A stretch of DNA of 64,000 nt from Apodospora peruviana (lineage: Eukaryota > Ascomycota > Sordariomycetes > Sordariales > Lasiosphaeriaceae). The position numbers and the translations under genes were made by a program. Location: the NCBI GenBank assembly GCA_033439685.1, contig JAUEDM010000002.1, positions 2,790,001 to 2,854,000 of the forward strand. Direction: 5' to 3'. Shown here one piece after another: positions 33,723 through 45,100 of this stretch; position 1 is the stretch's first letter; every line of letters begins with the position of its first letter. The notes beneath the pieces are model-generated. The model did no database searches and had not been told where the DNA came from. It was given only the letters and a program-made list of their open reading frames with translations.

Positions 33723-34921
33723 CTTTACCGGGTGGGGGTGGGTAGCGCGTGGAGGAAAATCGAATGAATTTGGGTGCTGGGGTTTTGAAGCAGCTTTGCC
33801 TTCTATCGCAGGAAACTTTTTTTGGACTGTATTTCACCGATAAGATAACGAATGTGGATAACTTGCAGCTTGAAGGCCCAGACGTGCCGCGGTCCCAGAC
33901 CATCGAAATACATCAGCCCTAACCCTTAACTGCATCATCCCCGGGCCATGGCATTACACTGTACGGAGAAGTCCGAGTCTCAACTTGACTTCATCCCAAC
34001 AAGTCTCTCCACATTCCAAGTTTACGGACTACCTTACAGATACAACACGGGATAAAGCGAACTATCAGTTTCAATTGAAGCTCAGCCAAGTGCTATACCG
34101 AATTAATTCACCCCAGTTTTATTTTTCCGCGGGACTCGCCACAACGCTAATGACCCGAATCGATAACGATGAGGGGAGAAAGCTCACTCGCGCAGACAGG
34201 TTGTGCGATTATATCACGCTGAGAAGAGATTCTAAGGATTTTTAATGTCAAACCGGGTGTTTTTATGCTAGTTTGGATCTATAAATGGACAAAACACCTC
34301 AAAAAAGCAGAACAGTTTGCTCCTCCATCTTTCTCTTACTTCCTCGTCCATTCCCAAAGCTCCCCTTTTCCCTCATTTCCTCCCCATTCCCCCAAACTCG
34401 AGCTGGTTAGCTAGGCAGGCCGATGCTGAGTGGTTGGGTTCGCCGGTTGGCCGGAAAAAGCTTGGTTGTGCTTGGGAACTGATTTGACGGAAGAAGAATG
34501 TCGAAATATCTCTCATTGGGTTGTAATTTTGCCTCAGAAATTGTGCAAAAGGGGTGGATCCGAGAAATGAAGTTTGTTTATGTATGCTTGGGGGGTATTG
34601 ATGAATGTGTGTGCCGGTTTGACGGTTTTCGAGAGACATGTGTGTTTCTACTCCGTCGCAAGAGGTTTACTTGATGGTTGCTGGCGGATCGAGCTGACTG
34701 CCCTAGTCATTTTGTCGCCATATGTGTCGTTGTCGGTCTGAGCGAGTGCTTCGACAAACATGCCGGGTGGGACAACAGCCCCAAGAGAACGTGGTGCGCC
34801 GCACTACCGAGTGAGAAGGTTGAAGGTGTGGCTACCGAAGTTTGGATTTCATTCTCTTGGGGCTCTGTTGTCCCCTGCGATGGACATCGTTCGCGCCGCT
34901 GCGAGGCCCTCAGGAAGTCAT
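33723..34921. other. Intergenic region: EBP2 promoter and pheromone gene 3' UTR
   Basis: The left end holds the EBP2 promoter with its CCCTAACCC box. The right part lies downstream of the minus-strand pheromone precursor and probably carries its 3' UTR, which is long in the Neurospora homologue. No other gene was seen. Confidence 0.5.
33915..33926. promoter_or_regulatory. Telomere-like CCCTAACCC box upstream of EBP2
   Basis: The sequence GCCCTAACCCTTAA lies about 195 bp upstream of the EBP2 start codon. Similar Tbf1-type boxes are common in promoters of ribosome-biogenesis genes in several fungi, so the placement makes sense. Function is inferred. Confidence 0.4.
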
Positions 34922-34996
34922 TTACATGACAACACAGTAGCCGTTGAAGTTCATGGTGGTCTGGGGGATCTTGTTGGCAGCGGTGGTGGAAGGCAT
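34922..34996 (-). CDS. mfa-1: Hydrophobic (a-factor-type) peptide pheromone precursor
   Basis: A 24-codon frame, too short for ordinary ORF calling. It starts MPSTTAANKIP, continues QTTMNFNGY and ends with the CaaX box CVVM directly before TAA. This is nearly the same as the lipopeptide pheromone precursor known from Neurospora (mfa-1) and Sordaria (ppg2). The family is farnesylated on the CaaX cysteine, trimmed, carboxymethylated and exported by a Ste6-like ABC transporter. It is then sensed by the PRE-1/Ste3 receptor of the opposite mating type. There is no signal peptide, as expected. A TATAAATA box lies about 105 bp upstream. The lone tiny CDS between large non-coding flanks also fits the family, whose mRNA has long untranslated regions. 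Confidence 0.95.
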   Translation of the reverse strand: MPSTTAANKIPQTTMNFNGYCVVM

Positions 34997-35101
34997 TTTG
35001 ATTGATTTGTTTTTGGTTTTTGCGGTGCAAAAAGACGTTTGAATTGGAAGTGATGGGTGAGGAGAGAAGAGATTCAGACTCGAAGAGGGAGGAGTCGAGG
35101 G

Positions 35102-35109
35102 TATTTATA
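35102..35109 (-). promoter_or_regulatory. TATA box of the pheromone precursor gene
   Basis: TATAAATA on the minus strand about 105 bp upstream of the pheromone ATG. A strong TATA box suits a highly expressed, regulated gene. Confidence 0.6.
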
Positions 35110-35359
35110 GTTTTCTAGTGGCTCGCTTCTTGTCCCTAATCTCTCGCGATGTTGCTGTCGGTGGAGGTTGGCGAGAGATCATGCGCTCGTCCGGTCTTTG
35201 GTCTTTCTTCTTCCTCGTCTCCTCTTGCCTCCGCGTGAAGTCAAAGGATGTGGGAATGAACAGGCTGGACGCCGTGCGACGATAAGTCTTCTTTGCCGCC
35301 TTTTTGAAGATCGACTTGGCGAAGGACAAAATAATGTCGTAGGTGGAGACCAGGTTAGT

Positions 35360-35565
35360 ATTGTTGTTCCCCTTAATATTGTCCTGCGGTTGCCACGAGC
35401 CCGCCTTTGACGAGCCCCTGGGTCAACAAGGAACGACACACCCGCCACGTGCGATCGAGGCAAAATATCCGACCTTCTAGAAGATTGTACCTTTGTGGCT
35501 GCAGGAATGGCACGACTTTTTGATTCCGAATCTGATGCTGGGTGGGGCGGGAGGTTAATATTGTT
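35360..35565. promoter_or_regulatory. Two ATTGTT motifs, candidate HMG-box sites
   Basis: ATTGTT occurs at 35360-35365 and 35560-35565, about 365 and 565 bp upstream of the pheromone start codon. ATTGTT/AACAAT is the core bound by HMG-box mating-type regulators. The motif is short and could be chance. Confidence 0.25.
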
Positions 35566-35793
35566 TCCCCTGCTCCTTTGCGTCCGAATGGCGAAAACAC
35601 CGGAGAACATCTAGTCATGGCAAACACACAGGTCAAATGACCATGACAACAAGACTCAGAAAGACACGATAAAGAGGATCGATACATATTATTTTGGCAC
35701 TATAACAACGCGGACGTCGACCCAACCAGAAACTGACATGTCGGACATGTCCCCTCCGAATCGGGAGACCCACGACCTCGTCCCATATCTGAT

Positions 35794-36421
35794 CTAGAAC
35801 CGAGTGAAAGGAAGCCTATTAACTGTTAGATAAACATCCGGAATGGCTTTCTACTCGACGCGAAATCCGCAAGGGAGGCGACTGTGAACATACCATTTGC
35901 CCCTGAGGGTAATGACCACCCACTCGGCACCGGACTCGTCCGTCTCTTTCTCGACATTGGTGTTGAAGCAGATGGCGCTCATGATGCCGTCTCCGAATTT
36001 CTCGTTCAGGACCGCTTTGAACGCATATCCGTAGTTCTGCACGACCTCGTATAGACGGTAGATCAGTGGCTCGACCGGGGGCATGGGACCCGCCCGGCCA
36101 CGATCAGGGAACCCCATCATCTGGGAGGCAATTGTCTCTTTGGGGACTCCCAGTAGCCCGGAAAGCTTCTCGACATCCTCAGACGAAGCCTGGGCCTGTC
36201 CGTAAAACAAAGCGGCAACCGCAACTTCGGAGCGTCCCAGTTGTTGGGCGATAGACTCGAAGGTGAGCCCCTTTTCCGTCTTTGCGTCAAAGAGGGACTT
36301 GGAGTAGGCTGGTAGCCTGTCCACGATGGAGCTCTGTTTGTTTACGTTAGCACAAATCCATCACATTTAGTAATATGGATCTCAGGCTTACATCGAGGGT
36401 GGCGAGTCTCGGTTCAGCCAT
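35794..36421 (-). CDS. CYN1: Cyanate hydratase (cyanase)
   Basis: Three exons on the minus strand (36392-36421, 35894-36333, 35794-35815) with introns of 58 and 78 nt give 163 residues, the normal size. The product begins MAEPRLATLDSSIVDRLPAY and ends RGKWLPFTRF. Cyanase converts cyanate and bicarbonate to ammonia and carbon dioxide and is a homodecamer in the cytosol. The N-terminal helix-turn-helix-like domain is present (FESIAQQLGRSEVAVAALFY). The C-terminal catalytic domain has the conserved stretch PLIYRLYEVVQNYG with the active-site Arg, plus Glu and Ser in the following region. The last exon supplies only about seven codons. Read without the second splice, the frame would end in an unrelated sequence at 35851, so that intron is needed. 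Confidence 0.96.
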
Positions 36422-37392
36422 CTTGTGGTTGTGGTTGTGGTGATGGTGGCGTTAATTGCTATCAGTAATGGATATTGTTATTAATCGTCAACAAAACTCC
36501 AGTGGATGCAGGACAGGACTGCAGCTGCACAGAACTTCGACCACTGACCTTATATACCAGTCGATCTCTCCGGCCTGCAGTATGGCACGTCATGAAGGGT
36601 CCAGCGTTGAGGGGTTGATAGACAGCAGCAATAGTTTTGCTGCGACCCCGCATCGCCCGCTCACATCCGGCGGTTGAATGGGCCAAAGTCAAGAGCTATC
36701 CCCTCACCTCGACCGGAGAAAAGCCGGAGACTCGGGAAAATGGACGCGGTGCCGGTAGCTCAGATAGTAAGGAGAATAACCCCGGAGAAGCCAAACGCTC
36801 TGCCGCAGGTTTTTGTGTGTCATGAATCCCCGCGGTGGTTGGCAACCCGTCACCGCCACCGGGCAGCGGCGGCTTGTCCGGGCCAAGACTGGGGATAAAC
36901 GGCTCAAGTGTTTTCAACAGGCAGAAGCTGTCCGGATGTGTGTATTCCACTTTTGTCTTCTATGGAGGTGTTCGAATGCTCAGTCAGGTATGTAATGCAC
37001 AAATCTGCAGGAGGGAAAGAATAACGGTAGAGGATTTAGTTGGTTGAACATGATTATAAAGACGCAAGATGTAATAAACATATCGTTGCATGAGAGAAAG
37101 GTATTGATATCCTGAATTCAGCTTTCGTGGGGATGGTGTTTTTCTGTGAAGCTATCTTGCAGGTTCTCAAAGAGGAGTTGAGCGAAAGGGGGGAAAGTTA
37201 AGTTGCCCCACTTACCGCTTATCTTATCCATCTTATCAGCGATTGTGGAGCCGTCTGTGACGTGTTTGGGAGCAATTTTTGCCTGCAAATGCACAAGGGA
37301 ACGTACTTTCGTACCGGCTCGGTGTATCGAGCTTCGAGCATTCAGAAGATTCGATCAACTGAACACCTTGTCTCCAAATCCGATACTCCGCC
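36422..37392. other. Divergent promoter region
   Basis: Between the cyanase gene (minus) and the basic protein gene (plus). Several short frames but none conserved. No mobile element or RNA gene was recognised. Confidence 0.5.
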
Positions 37393-38466
37393 ATGCCTCA
37401 CAAACACACCAGGCGAGAAAAGGACTTGTCCACGTAGGTGCACCCTTTCCCAAGTTTGTTTCTTTTCCTTTGCCTAACAAGCAGCAGATTTGATCTCCCG
37501 CCGTCGCAAATAGCAAAGCCGCTGCCGGTGGACACCATCTCCAAGAAAAATGCACCCGAGAAGAAGAAGAATCACGCCAAAAAGAACGACGACACTTCAC
37601 AAAAGACCGGTAACCTGAAAAGAAAGCGGAACGAGGGGCGTAAAGATGATGCGCCACGCGCCTTTAAACGCCTGATGGCGTTCGCCAGCGGTCACAAGAC
37701 AAGAAACGGCCTCGACGATGGAAACGAGAAGGGCAAGAAAAAGAGCGCCAAGAAACCAGCCCCCGAGGCTGCTCCGGCATCCGACTCGAAGAAGGAGGAA
37801 CTGACCATCAGACCCGGCGAGAAGATGGGGGAGTTTGCCCAGAGAGTTGACGCGGCGCTTCCACTTGGCGGGCTGGTGGGCAAGGCCAAGAACGGCCAGG
37901 ATCCCCTGGGACTCAAGACGAAGAGGACCAAGAAGGAGAGGAAAATGCACAAGATGTATGACGAGTGGAGGGAACAGGACAAGAAGATCAAGGAGAAGAG
38001 GGAAGAGGAGCTGGAGGAGTTGGAGGAGCGCGAAATGGACAATGAGGCCCTTGGTGTATCCTGGAAGCTGGATGCTGATCAAAACGGGAAGAAGAAAAAA
38101 AGCAAAAGAGGCAAGTATATCGGTGAAGCAGGCGGCGAGGAAGAGGACCCCTGGGAGGAGATTAAGCGCAAGAGGGGAGAGGCCAAAGTCGGTCTTAACG
38201 AGGTCGCAGAAGCGCCGCCAGACTTGGCTAAGCTATCCAAGAAGAAAATGCTCGTTGTCGGTGGCGCATCGGTGGCAGTTGATGATATTCCCAAGGCTGC
38301 GGGCAGTCTGGCGAAGCGGGAGGAGTTGCAGAGCATCAGAGAACAGGTCGTGGCATCATATAGACAGATGATGACCGAGAGGAGGAGCGCAATGCCGGCG
38401 AACGGGGAAAACGGGGAGCGGGCAGACCCAAAGAAGGGCAAAAGCAGGTATAGGTCAGCCAGGTGA
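37393..38466 (+). CDS. Lysine-rich coiled-coil protein, probably nucleolar
   Basis: Two exons (37393-37433, 37485-38466) with a 51-nt GT-AG intron (CTAAC branch site) give 340 residues. The product begins MPHKHTRREKDLSTRFDLPP, a more natural start than the hydrophobic leader obtained without splicing. Features in order: a FDLPPSQIAKPLPV motif, Lys-rich segments, PRAFKRLMAF (about 80), PGEKMGEFAQRVDAALPLGG (about 130), a long charged helix KKERKMHKMYDEWREQDKK (about 170-210) and a basic C-terminus. The composition and motifs suggest ribosome biogenesis, but I cannot name a characterised homologue. The neighbouring genes EBP2 and TFIIIC also serve the nucleolus and Pol III, which may be coincidence. 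Confidence 0.78.
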
Positions 38467-39119
38467 TAGGGCTTGCCGGCGTGTTGTTGCAAGCACTTGG
38501 TAGCGTTATTGGGTGTAGGCGGATGGGTGGTGATTACAAGTCGCATTTTGTGATGCGAAACTCATAATTACTTCAACCATCAACCCGACATATGAAATAT
38601 GAGAGAACTTTTACGGTATATTCTCTTTGATATAAGTATCGATTCAGTCTGTTTACTGAGGTGTTTCGGTCTTATACAACAGTGAAAAATCGGTTGATAA
38701 GCAGAGATAATAAGGTATGTAGGTATCCATCCATTGTAGGCGAGTTTCGATTTTACAGTGAATCGGAGGCTCCAAAATGTCGACAAAGACATGGAAACCT
38801 TCACCTTGGATACTTGCATCGCACATGTCTGCCTGCTCTTTTGCGCCTTCAGTTTTGCCTTTATTCCACTCGGCACGGTCGCGGTAGTCACGAAAGTCAA
38901 GCAGTCACCCCACCGCGCCCAACAAACCCCACGTTGCTCAAACTTGCCCCTCCACGGCCAAACAAAAAGCAGTCCGACCTGCGCGGTCGCATCCCCAAAA
39001 GACACCTGGACACACCAAACAACCCACGCAATCGCGAGAGCTCGAGTTCACTCCCGGTATCGACCTACAACAATCAAGATTTTTTTCAGCTTCAGGATGA
39101 GACGCATCACAATATCACA
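38467..39119. other. Intergenic region, promoter of the TFIIIC subunit gene
   Basis: Between tandem plus-strand genes; the left half is the 3' flank of the basic protein gene. Overlapping frames across 38660-39200 are shadows with no homology. Confidence 0.5.
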
Positions 39120-42100
39120 ATGAGTGGAGTTGGTCTGGAGGTCCTGCTCGAGGGCCTCATTCCCGAGATCGCGTATTCTGGAGAAAAAGGTGAGTCTCGT
39201 TGACGATGGCCATCTATTCTTCATCTACATCCCAAGCTAGCCCTGAGTCCTTCGTGTCTTTTGCACGTCTATTTCCTTGATTGGGATAGCTTTGCTGTGC
39301 TCCGCATCGTCGGGATAAGAAATGTCGATCCCAAAGGCTAGCAAAGAATTTGCCAAGTCCAGCAGCAGCCAGCTCAATTGATTCTGCGTAACCAAGATTA
39401 TAATATGGGATGTCTCGAAAAGATACTGACTCTGTTCCATCAAAGGAGTATCGATAAATTCGCTGCTAAAAATTGTCCGGCAATACCACAACACTCTCGA
39501 CGTTCAAGAATCGTCCCCTGAAGGCGAGAATGGCGCTACGACAAGGGATGGCCAGGGGCCAGCTCACCATGACAATCTCGAGGCTTCCTTCTCCGATGCC
39601 GAGATGACATCGGCTCGCTGGGCCTGGGACTGGCTGAGATCCCGTCCACAGATTCTAATCAATGGCAACAAGCGGTGGAACCGCCTCGAACTAAGCCAAG
39701 TTCTTGCCCTACCCGAAGCTGAGACCGACGATTCCCAACAAGCAGAAACAAACACGTGCGACGCCCCTGCTCCTCCGCCAAAGAAGGCCAAGGAGCCAAA
39801 GTCCAAAAAAGCGCTTACTGTCCGCCCTCGAATCCATCCTTCCGAGGACCTCGTCTGGCAGACCCTGACCCGCCATGGTGTGGACTACAAGCGAGTTCCT
39901 GTCCTGGAATGGAAATGCCTGCTGGGCATTGCCTCTGTCAGGGGCGAAGGAATTCTGCAGAGCGATCTCCGACGGCTGGTCGATCAAGACAAGCGCTCAC
40001 TCCCCAAGAGAACCGACTCGCTCGCCAGGAAAGGATACATCGCCAAGAGAACCATCGTGGTCTCACGCATGAAGACGAGCAAGCTCTGGCTGATCGACTT
40101 TGCGCCTCCCATTTTGGAGACTGAGAAGACCGGAGGTCTCGATTTGTCGCCAGAAACACTTAGTAAGGACCTGGAGCCCGTTGCTTGGCATGAACGTTGG
40201 ACCGGGAACGACATCGACATGGAAGCTTTTGGCAGGACGTTCGTTGGCATCATCAAGGCTTGGGGTGTTATTCGATATTCCGACTTGCGCTACAAGATGG
40301 GTGTCGGAGGAAAACACTGGCAGATGAAGACCCTCGCAAAGAATAGCCAGCGCTTTGTGGATATGGGTGTGCTGAAGTACACTGCTGCCGCCTTTGCCGG
40401 ATCGCGAAAGGTATTCAAGGACTGCCTGAAGTTTATAAGGGATCCTCGTCCGGAAGAGTGGGATAAGTTCTTGGCCACTGGCAAGAAGACATCACAGTAC
40501 TCCGACCCCACGCGGCATCGAGAACCGAAACCAAATGCACTTGCCCTCTACGGGGAATCAGTACAGACCACCGAGGAGGGTGGTGCTCGGCAAAAGACAC
40601 CGCGCATCTTCCCTGGCTGGAGCCCTGAGAAACCGATCGCCCAGAATGTCTTTGAGGTGATCCAGAGTGCCGGTCCGGAAGGTGCTTCTAATCCCCAGGT
40701 CAGCGTTGCCACTGTCGGATATGGCTTTCGCCGGTACATGGCTAGTCACCTGAATAAAGTCGCCGAGACTACCCAGCCACCACACCTCAAAAGGTTCCAG
40801 GTCACTAGCAGACTTGTGCGTAAGGGCAAGACTTCGGCGTACATGTTCTCGATAACCCATCCTGAATCGAGCACAGAAGAGGGCGCAGCCGATCCTGTCA
40901 ACCATGACAACTCGTCGAGCTCCACTAGCGGAAATGCGTATGGGTTCGGAGCTATCCGTCCTAGAGCATTTGCCGAGAAGCAACAAATGTCTCTCACGCA
41001 CCTGAGTCACTTAGCGAGGAAGCCCGGTTCACTAGCAAAACGAAAGGACCGGTTTAGGGGAAGACTTGAGAGGATGAGGCAGAACGGAACCCCTGACGAA
41101 TCCGCAACTAGTACACTCGAAGCGACCCCAGAAGTTACCACGGAAGTAGCCGTCGAAGAACCCGCCCCACGCAAGAGAAGAGGTAGACCACCAAAGCGAC
41201 GGTTTGACGAGATCGAGGACCACGATGACCTGGTTGGGGGTGGGGATACGGATAAGATTCTTGGCCAAGCTGAAGCCGGCCCTGTTGTAGAAGAGGCAAT
41301 AACTGAAAAGAGTCAAAAAGTGGAGGAGACAGCGCCGGAGAGGGAGCCAGGAGTCTATTTTGGCGCTCCTGGATCACTGAATCCCCGGCCAAAAAAGGGG
41401 CGCCCAAGCAAGTCCTTGGTTGTGATTATTCGCTCTGACAAGTTGAAGGATCCCAGCTCTATAGGACTGTCTCAACTGTTGGAGCAGGGAGAGCCCTGTA
41501 ACCAAGAGGAGTCCAAAGAAGCCGAGAGTACGGGGCTTGCCCCGGATGCTACTCAAGACGACATTGAAGTTGCTGTTGGTGAGCCAGCCTCTCTTGAAGA
41601 GGTACTGGAGGTGGAAGAGATGCCACCGAGCCCTCCGCCATTTAGTGGCCGAGGCCGTGGACGGGGCCACGGTCGCGGTCGCGGCGGACGTGGACGTGGC
41701 GGTGGGACTACTCGAGGCGGTAAGCGCAAAGGAGCTTCCGCTGGGGGCATGTACAAGTGCGACACGTGCGGCAATGTCTGGAAGAATGATATCGGGCTTA
41801 AATATCACCAGACCAAAGCACAGACACCTTGCAACCCTAACTTCGATCCTGCAGCCCTCCTTGGACTTTCCAGAAAGCGCCGGAAGATGTCTCCAGTACC
41901 GCCAACTCCCTCTGTAGCCTCTGCAGCTTCTGTCGTCGCTTCAGATGACGAAGATGCAGGGCCTTCAAGCCGGCCGAGACAGTCAAGGAGGGCGACCCGG
42001 AAGGTACATAAGACTGTCACCGCCATCCCTACAGGAGCTCGGGTCCGCCCGAGAATGCGCAATGCAATGCGATCAGTGCAAGACCCATCGCTTGTATTCC

Positions 42101-45100
42101 GAGGACTTGCTTTTGCGGATATCGACGATACCTTGGACGATCTCCCACGAGAGATGGACCTTCGGGGCCGAAAGTCACAACCAGCACGACGCCCATCGGT
42201 TTCCATCCTTTCAGGAGCACCCGATGATATCACTCATGGGAACGATGCCATGGAAATTGATGGTGATGCTGGGACTGCTCTACCAAACGCGACGGTGCAG
42301 CCTCCGGGTGAAATGGACGTCGACGAGCCCAGCGTCGCAGTGGACGATGCCGATCGTTTGAATAAAAACCAACACGATGGTGATAGTGCAATAGTCTTGG
42401 TGAAAACCATCTCGTCTGGCGAGATGCTGCTGTCCGAGTCTGTTGATGCCATCGATCTGTCATTCAGTCAGGTCACTGAACACTCTGCACACCACGAGAA
42501 GAGCATGGCTCAGGCTCAAAACACAGATAGCAGGCCACCGTACCCACAGGGACCGCAAGTACCTCAGCAGGATACGCAGCCTGGGTTCCAAAACGGCAAC
42601 ATCACACCGGCTTCTCAACGGTTACTAGCGAACGCTGGACAAACCGAAAACGGTGTGAATCATGTAGTTGAAGATGATATGGGGGCGGAGTCGGACATTG
42701 TGCATGACCGAGACTCAATCATCAAGCCATTTGAGCCCCCAACCAATTACGACTTCATGGCAACCGAGGCGAAGAAGAAAACAGCCCAGGCCTATGATAT
42801 CATCAACTATTTGCTAGACAATAACTGCGGAGTATTCCCTGGAGATAGAGCTCTCTTCTATGCTCTGTTGAGAGTATTTTTGAAGGAGTTTCCTCGCCAA
42901 CACCCCCCGACATGGAAGAGCTATCATTCTGCAGTCAAGGCCCTAGAGGGACGGAACCAAGCACGGGTCCACACACATATGCTTAGAACAGAGACGGGAA
43001 GGATGGCCACTCTTTCTCTCGTTTTGAGAGTCGGTACAGATCCAACAGGGAGGGTGCCAACCTTCATGAAACAGAAGATGCGAGACACATATCCGAAGCT
43101 CTACATACCGCCTGCGTTTTCCCCGACGGAGGAGGAGCTTGCTCTCTTGCAAGAAAACGACACGGGGAAGCCGGCTGCAGCTCAGAAAGAGTACAAGCCA
43201 AATGCGAATGGAGAAAAGTTCCGCAGCAGACGAAGAATCGATGACGTGGAAGTCTTCAATGCACCTTACTACACCCAGACTGCAAATGATAATGCAACCG
43301 AGTTTCGAGATCCTTTCTGTCCCAAGGAAAAGGGTCCGAGGGGTCAGAAGCGACTAGCACCCTTGGATGAAGATCTGGGCAACTCGCCCAAGAAAAGGCT
43401 GAAACCTGTTGCTGAGAAGACCAGGCTGGATGTGAAAGAAAGGTCAGGGAGTTCTGGTTCGCATCAGAATGAGCCTCCTACTTTTGCTATTGACCCACGG
43501 CTGGAAGATTCCGATTTCGGTCAACTCTCTGCGTCTCATAGCCGCCACCCTCACCGATCTGAAGAAACCAACCAAAGGGATAGCTCTGGGGCCACGCACA
43601 ATCTCACACAACCGGTCGATCTGTCTACGCCGTTTGGGGCGAAGAGGCGGAGATACAAGCAGCGAACCTCGAATGCAGCCAGTCGGAAGCCCAACACGCA
43701 ATTTGACGAGGGATCTCTCGATCCTGGTATTCTGAATGGGGAGCCTCCCTCTGTGATCGAAGCGATCAAGGCCTACGGTCTCTTGCCAGCGAAACCCGGA
43801 AAGCGTGGGCGCCCAAGATTACCTTTGAAGCCGAAGAAAATGGGTAAACTGCCAGTTCAGCTGGGTAGGGCCCAGAATCCTGGATTGGCTAGTTTGCCCG
43901 GCGCCTTCTACAAGTACTTTCTTCCGGGCCCAAGTTCTACAGAGCCTCCATTCGCTGTCCGATTCCTCGAGCCGAATACACAACTTGACGAATCTGAGTT
44001 CGAAGAGAACCAAGACCACGAAAAGGACGAGGTATCAACACCCTACAGATTTGAGACAGCTGAGGCGACTGCTACGAACGTTTCTGGGGATGGTGATCAT
44101 GAGTGCGACCATCAGATTGGCAGACCTAAGGAATACTCTTTTGTCCCTGCTATCACTATCGACGAAATTGGGTTGGACACATGGCCCTCACTGGACTACG
44201 CGGACTTTGAGCACCACACCAAGTCAAGCTTTTCCGTCCACGGGTCGATGCCCACCCGCCATTTTTTCCTTTCTCAACATGTGCCCACCAGTGCCGAAGA
44301 GATGGCGCTGCTCGCTAGAGGTCACAACTTCTACCTGGAGACCTGGGTAGACCAGGACTGGGGCAAGTTCTGGAGTCTCATTCAGCGCTGTTTAACTTGG
44401 GAGCTGTCAACCGTTGGTTCGTATGTTCTCCAGGGGGTTAGTCTATCGCCCAAATACGTCCACATCAACGTGTCGCCATCACGGTCCAAGTCAAACATGA
44501 GGAATGTTAACCTCAAGTGGTCGGAAGAGAGGCAGTTCACGCTTGAAACCCTCCCGTACGAGGATCTGGACGATATTGTTGGGGATGATGACTTCCTACA
44601 GTATGACAATCACACGCAGAGTGGCACTGCGGAGCCGCGACGTCCCAAGAAACGCCGTATCATGCGCACCATCCCCACAAAACGAATAGGTGTAGGAGGC
44701 AGACCGACCAAATTCAAGCTGCAGGCTATAAAGACTGGCCGCGAACTCACGGCTTACCCAACATCAGCTGGCGATTTCCTGCGGCAGCCAGGTGAACAAA
44801 GCGAGGACCTTGACTGGACCAGTGAGAACACCAAGCTCACGGCGTTTATTGTCGTCAGTACGCTGCTTGGTGGTGTAGACAGGGTGGTCGACTGGGGCTT
44901 GATGATGAGGTTGTTCCCCGATATGACCATCAGTCAGCTCAGGCACACATGGTGTGCTCTAAGGAAAGACCGCCAGTCGACGATCGTAACATTGACGGAC
45001 AAGTTCCGAACTGCGTTTCTCAAAGCCTATTCGGCCAATGAGCTCCCACCAATTGATTTCAATGACACTGCGGCATACGACTGGAAAGCCTTGGTCAAAT

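Larger units (their letters stand above)
34997..35793. other. Upstream region of the pheromone gene and 3' flank of cyanase
   Basis: About 800 bp carrying the pheromone promoter and the cyanase 3' UTR. It includes a TATA box and two ATTGTT motifs (35360-35365, 35560-35565). No other gene was seen. Confidence 0.5.

Noticed and set aside
35851..35893. Unspliced C-terminus of cyanase (YVHSRLPCGFRVE)
   Set aside because: Non-conserved intron translation; splicing to 35815 restores the family ending.
37438..37484. Hydrophobic N-terminus of the unspliced basic-protein frame, resembling a signal peptide
   Set aside because: It is intron sequence with a CTAAC branch site; splicing from 37433 gives a better, charged N-terminus.
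43469..43735. Alternative-frame ORFs inside the TFIIIC gene
   Set aside because: Shadows of the 2338-codon main frame.
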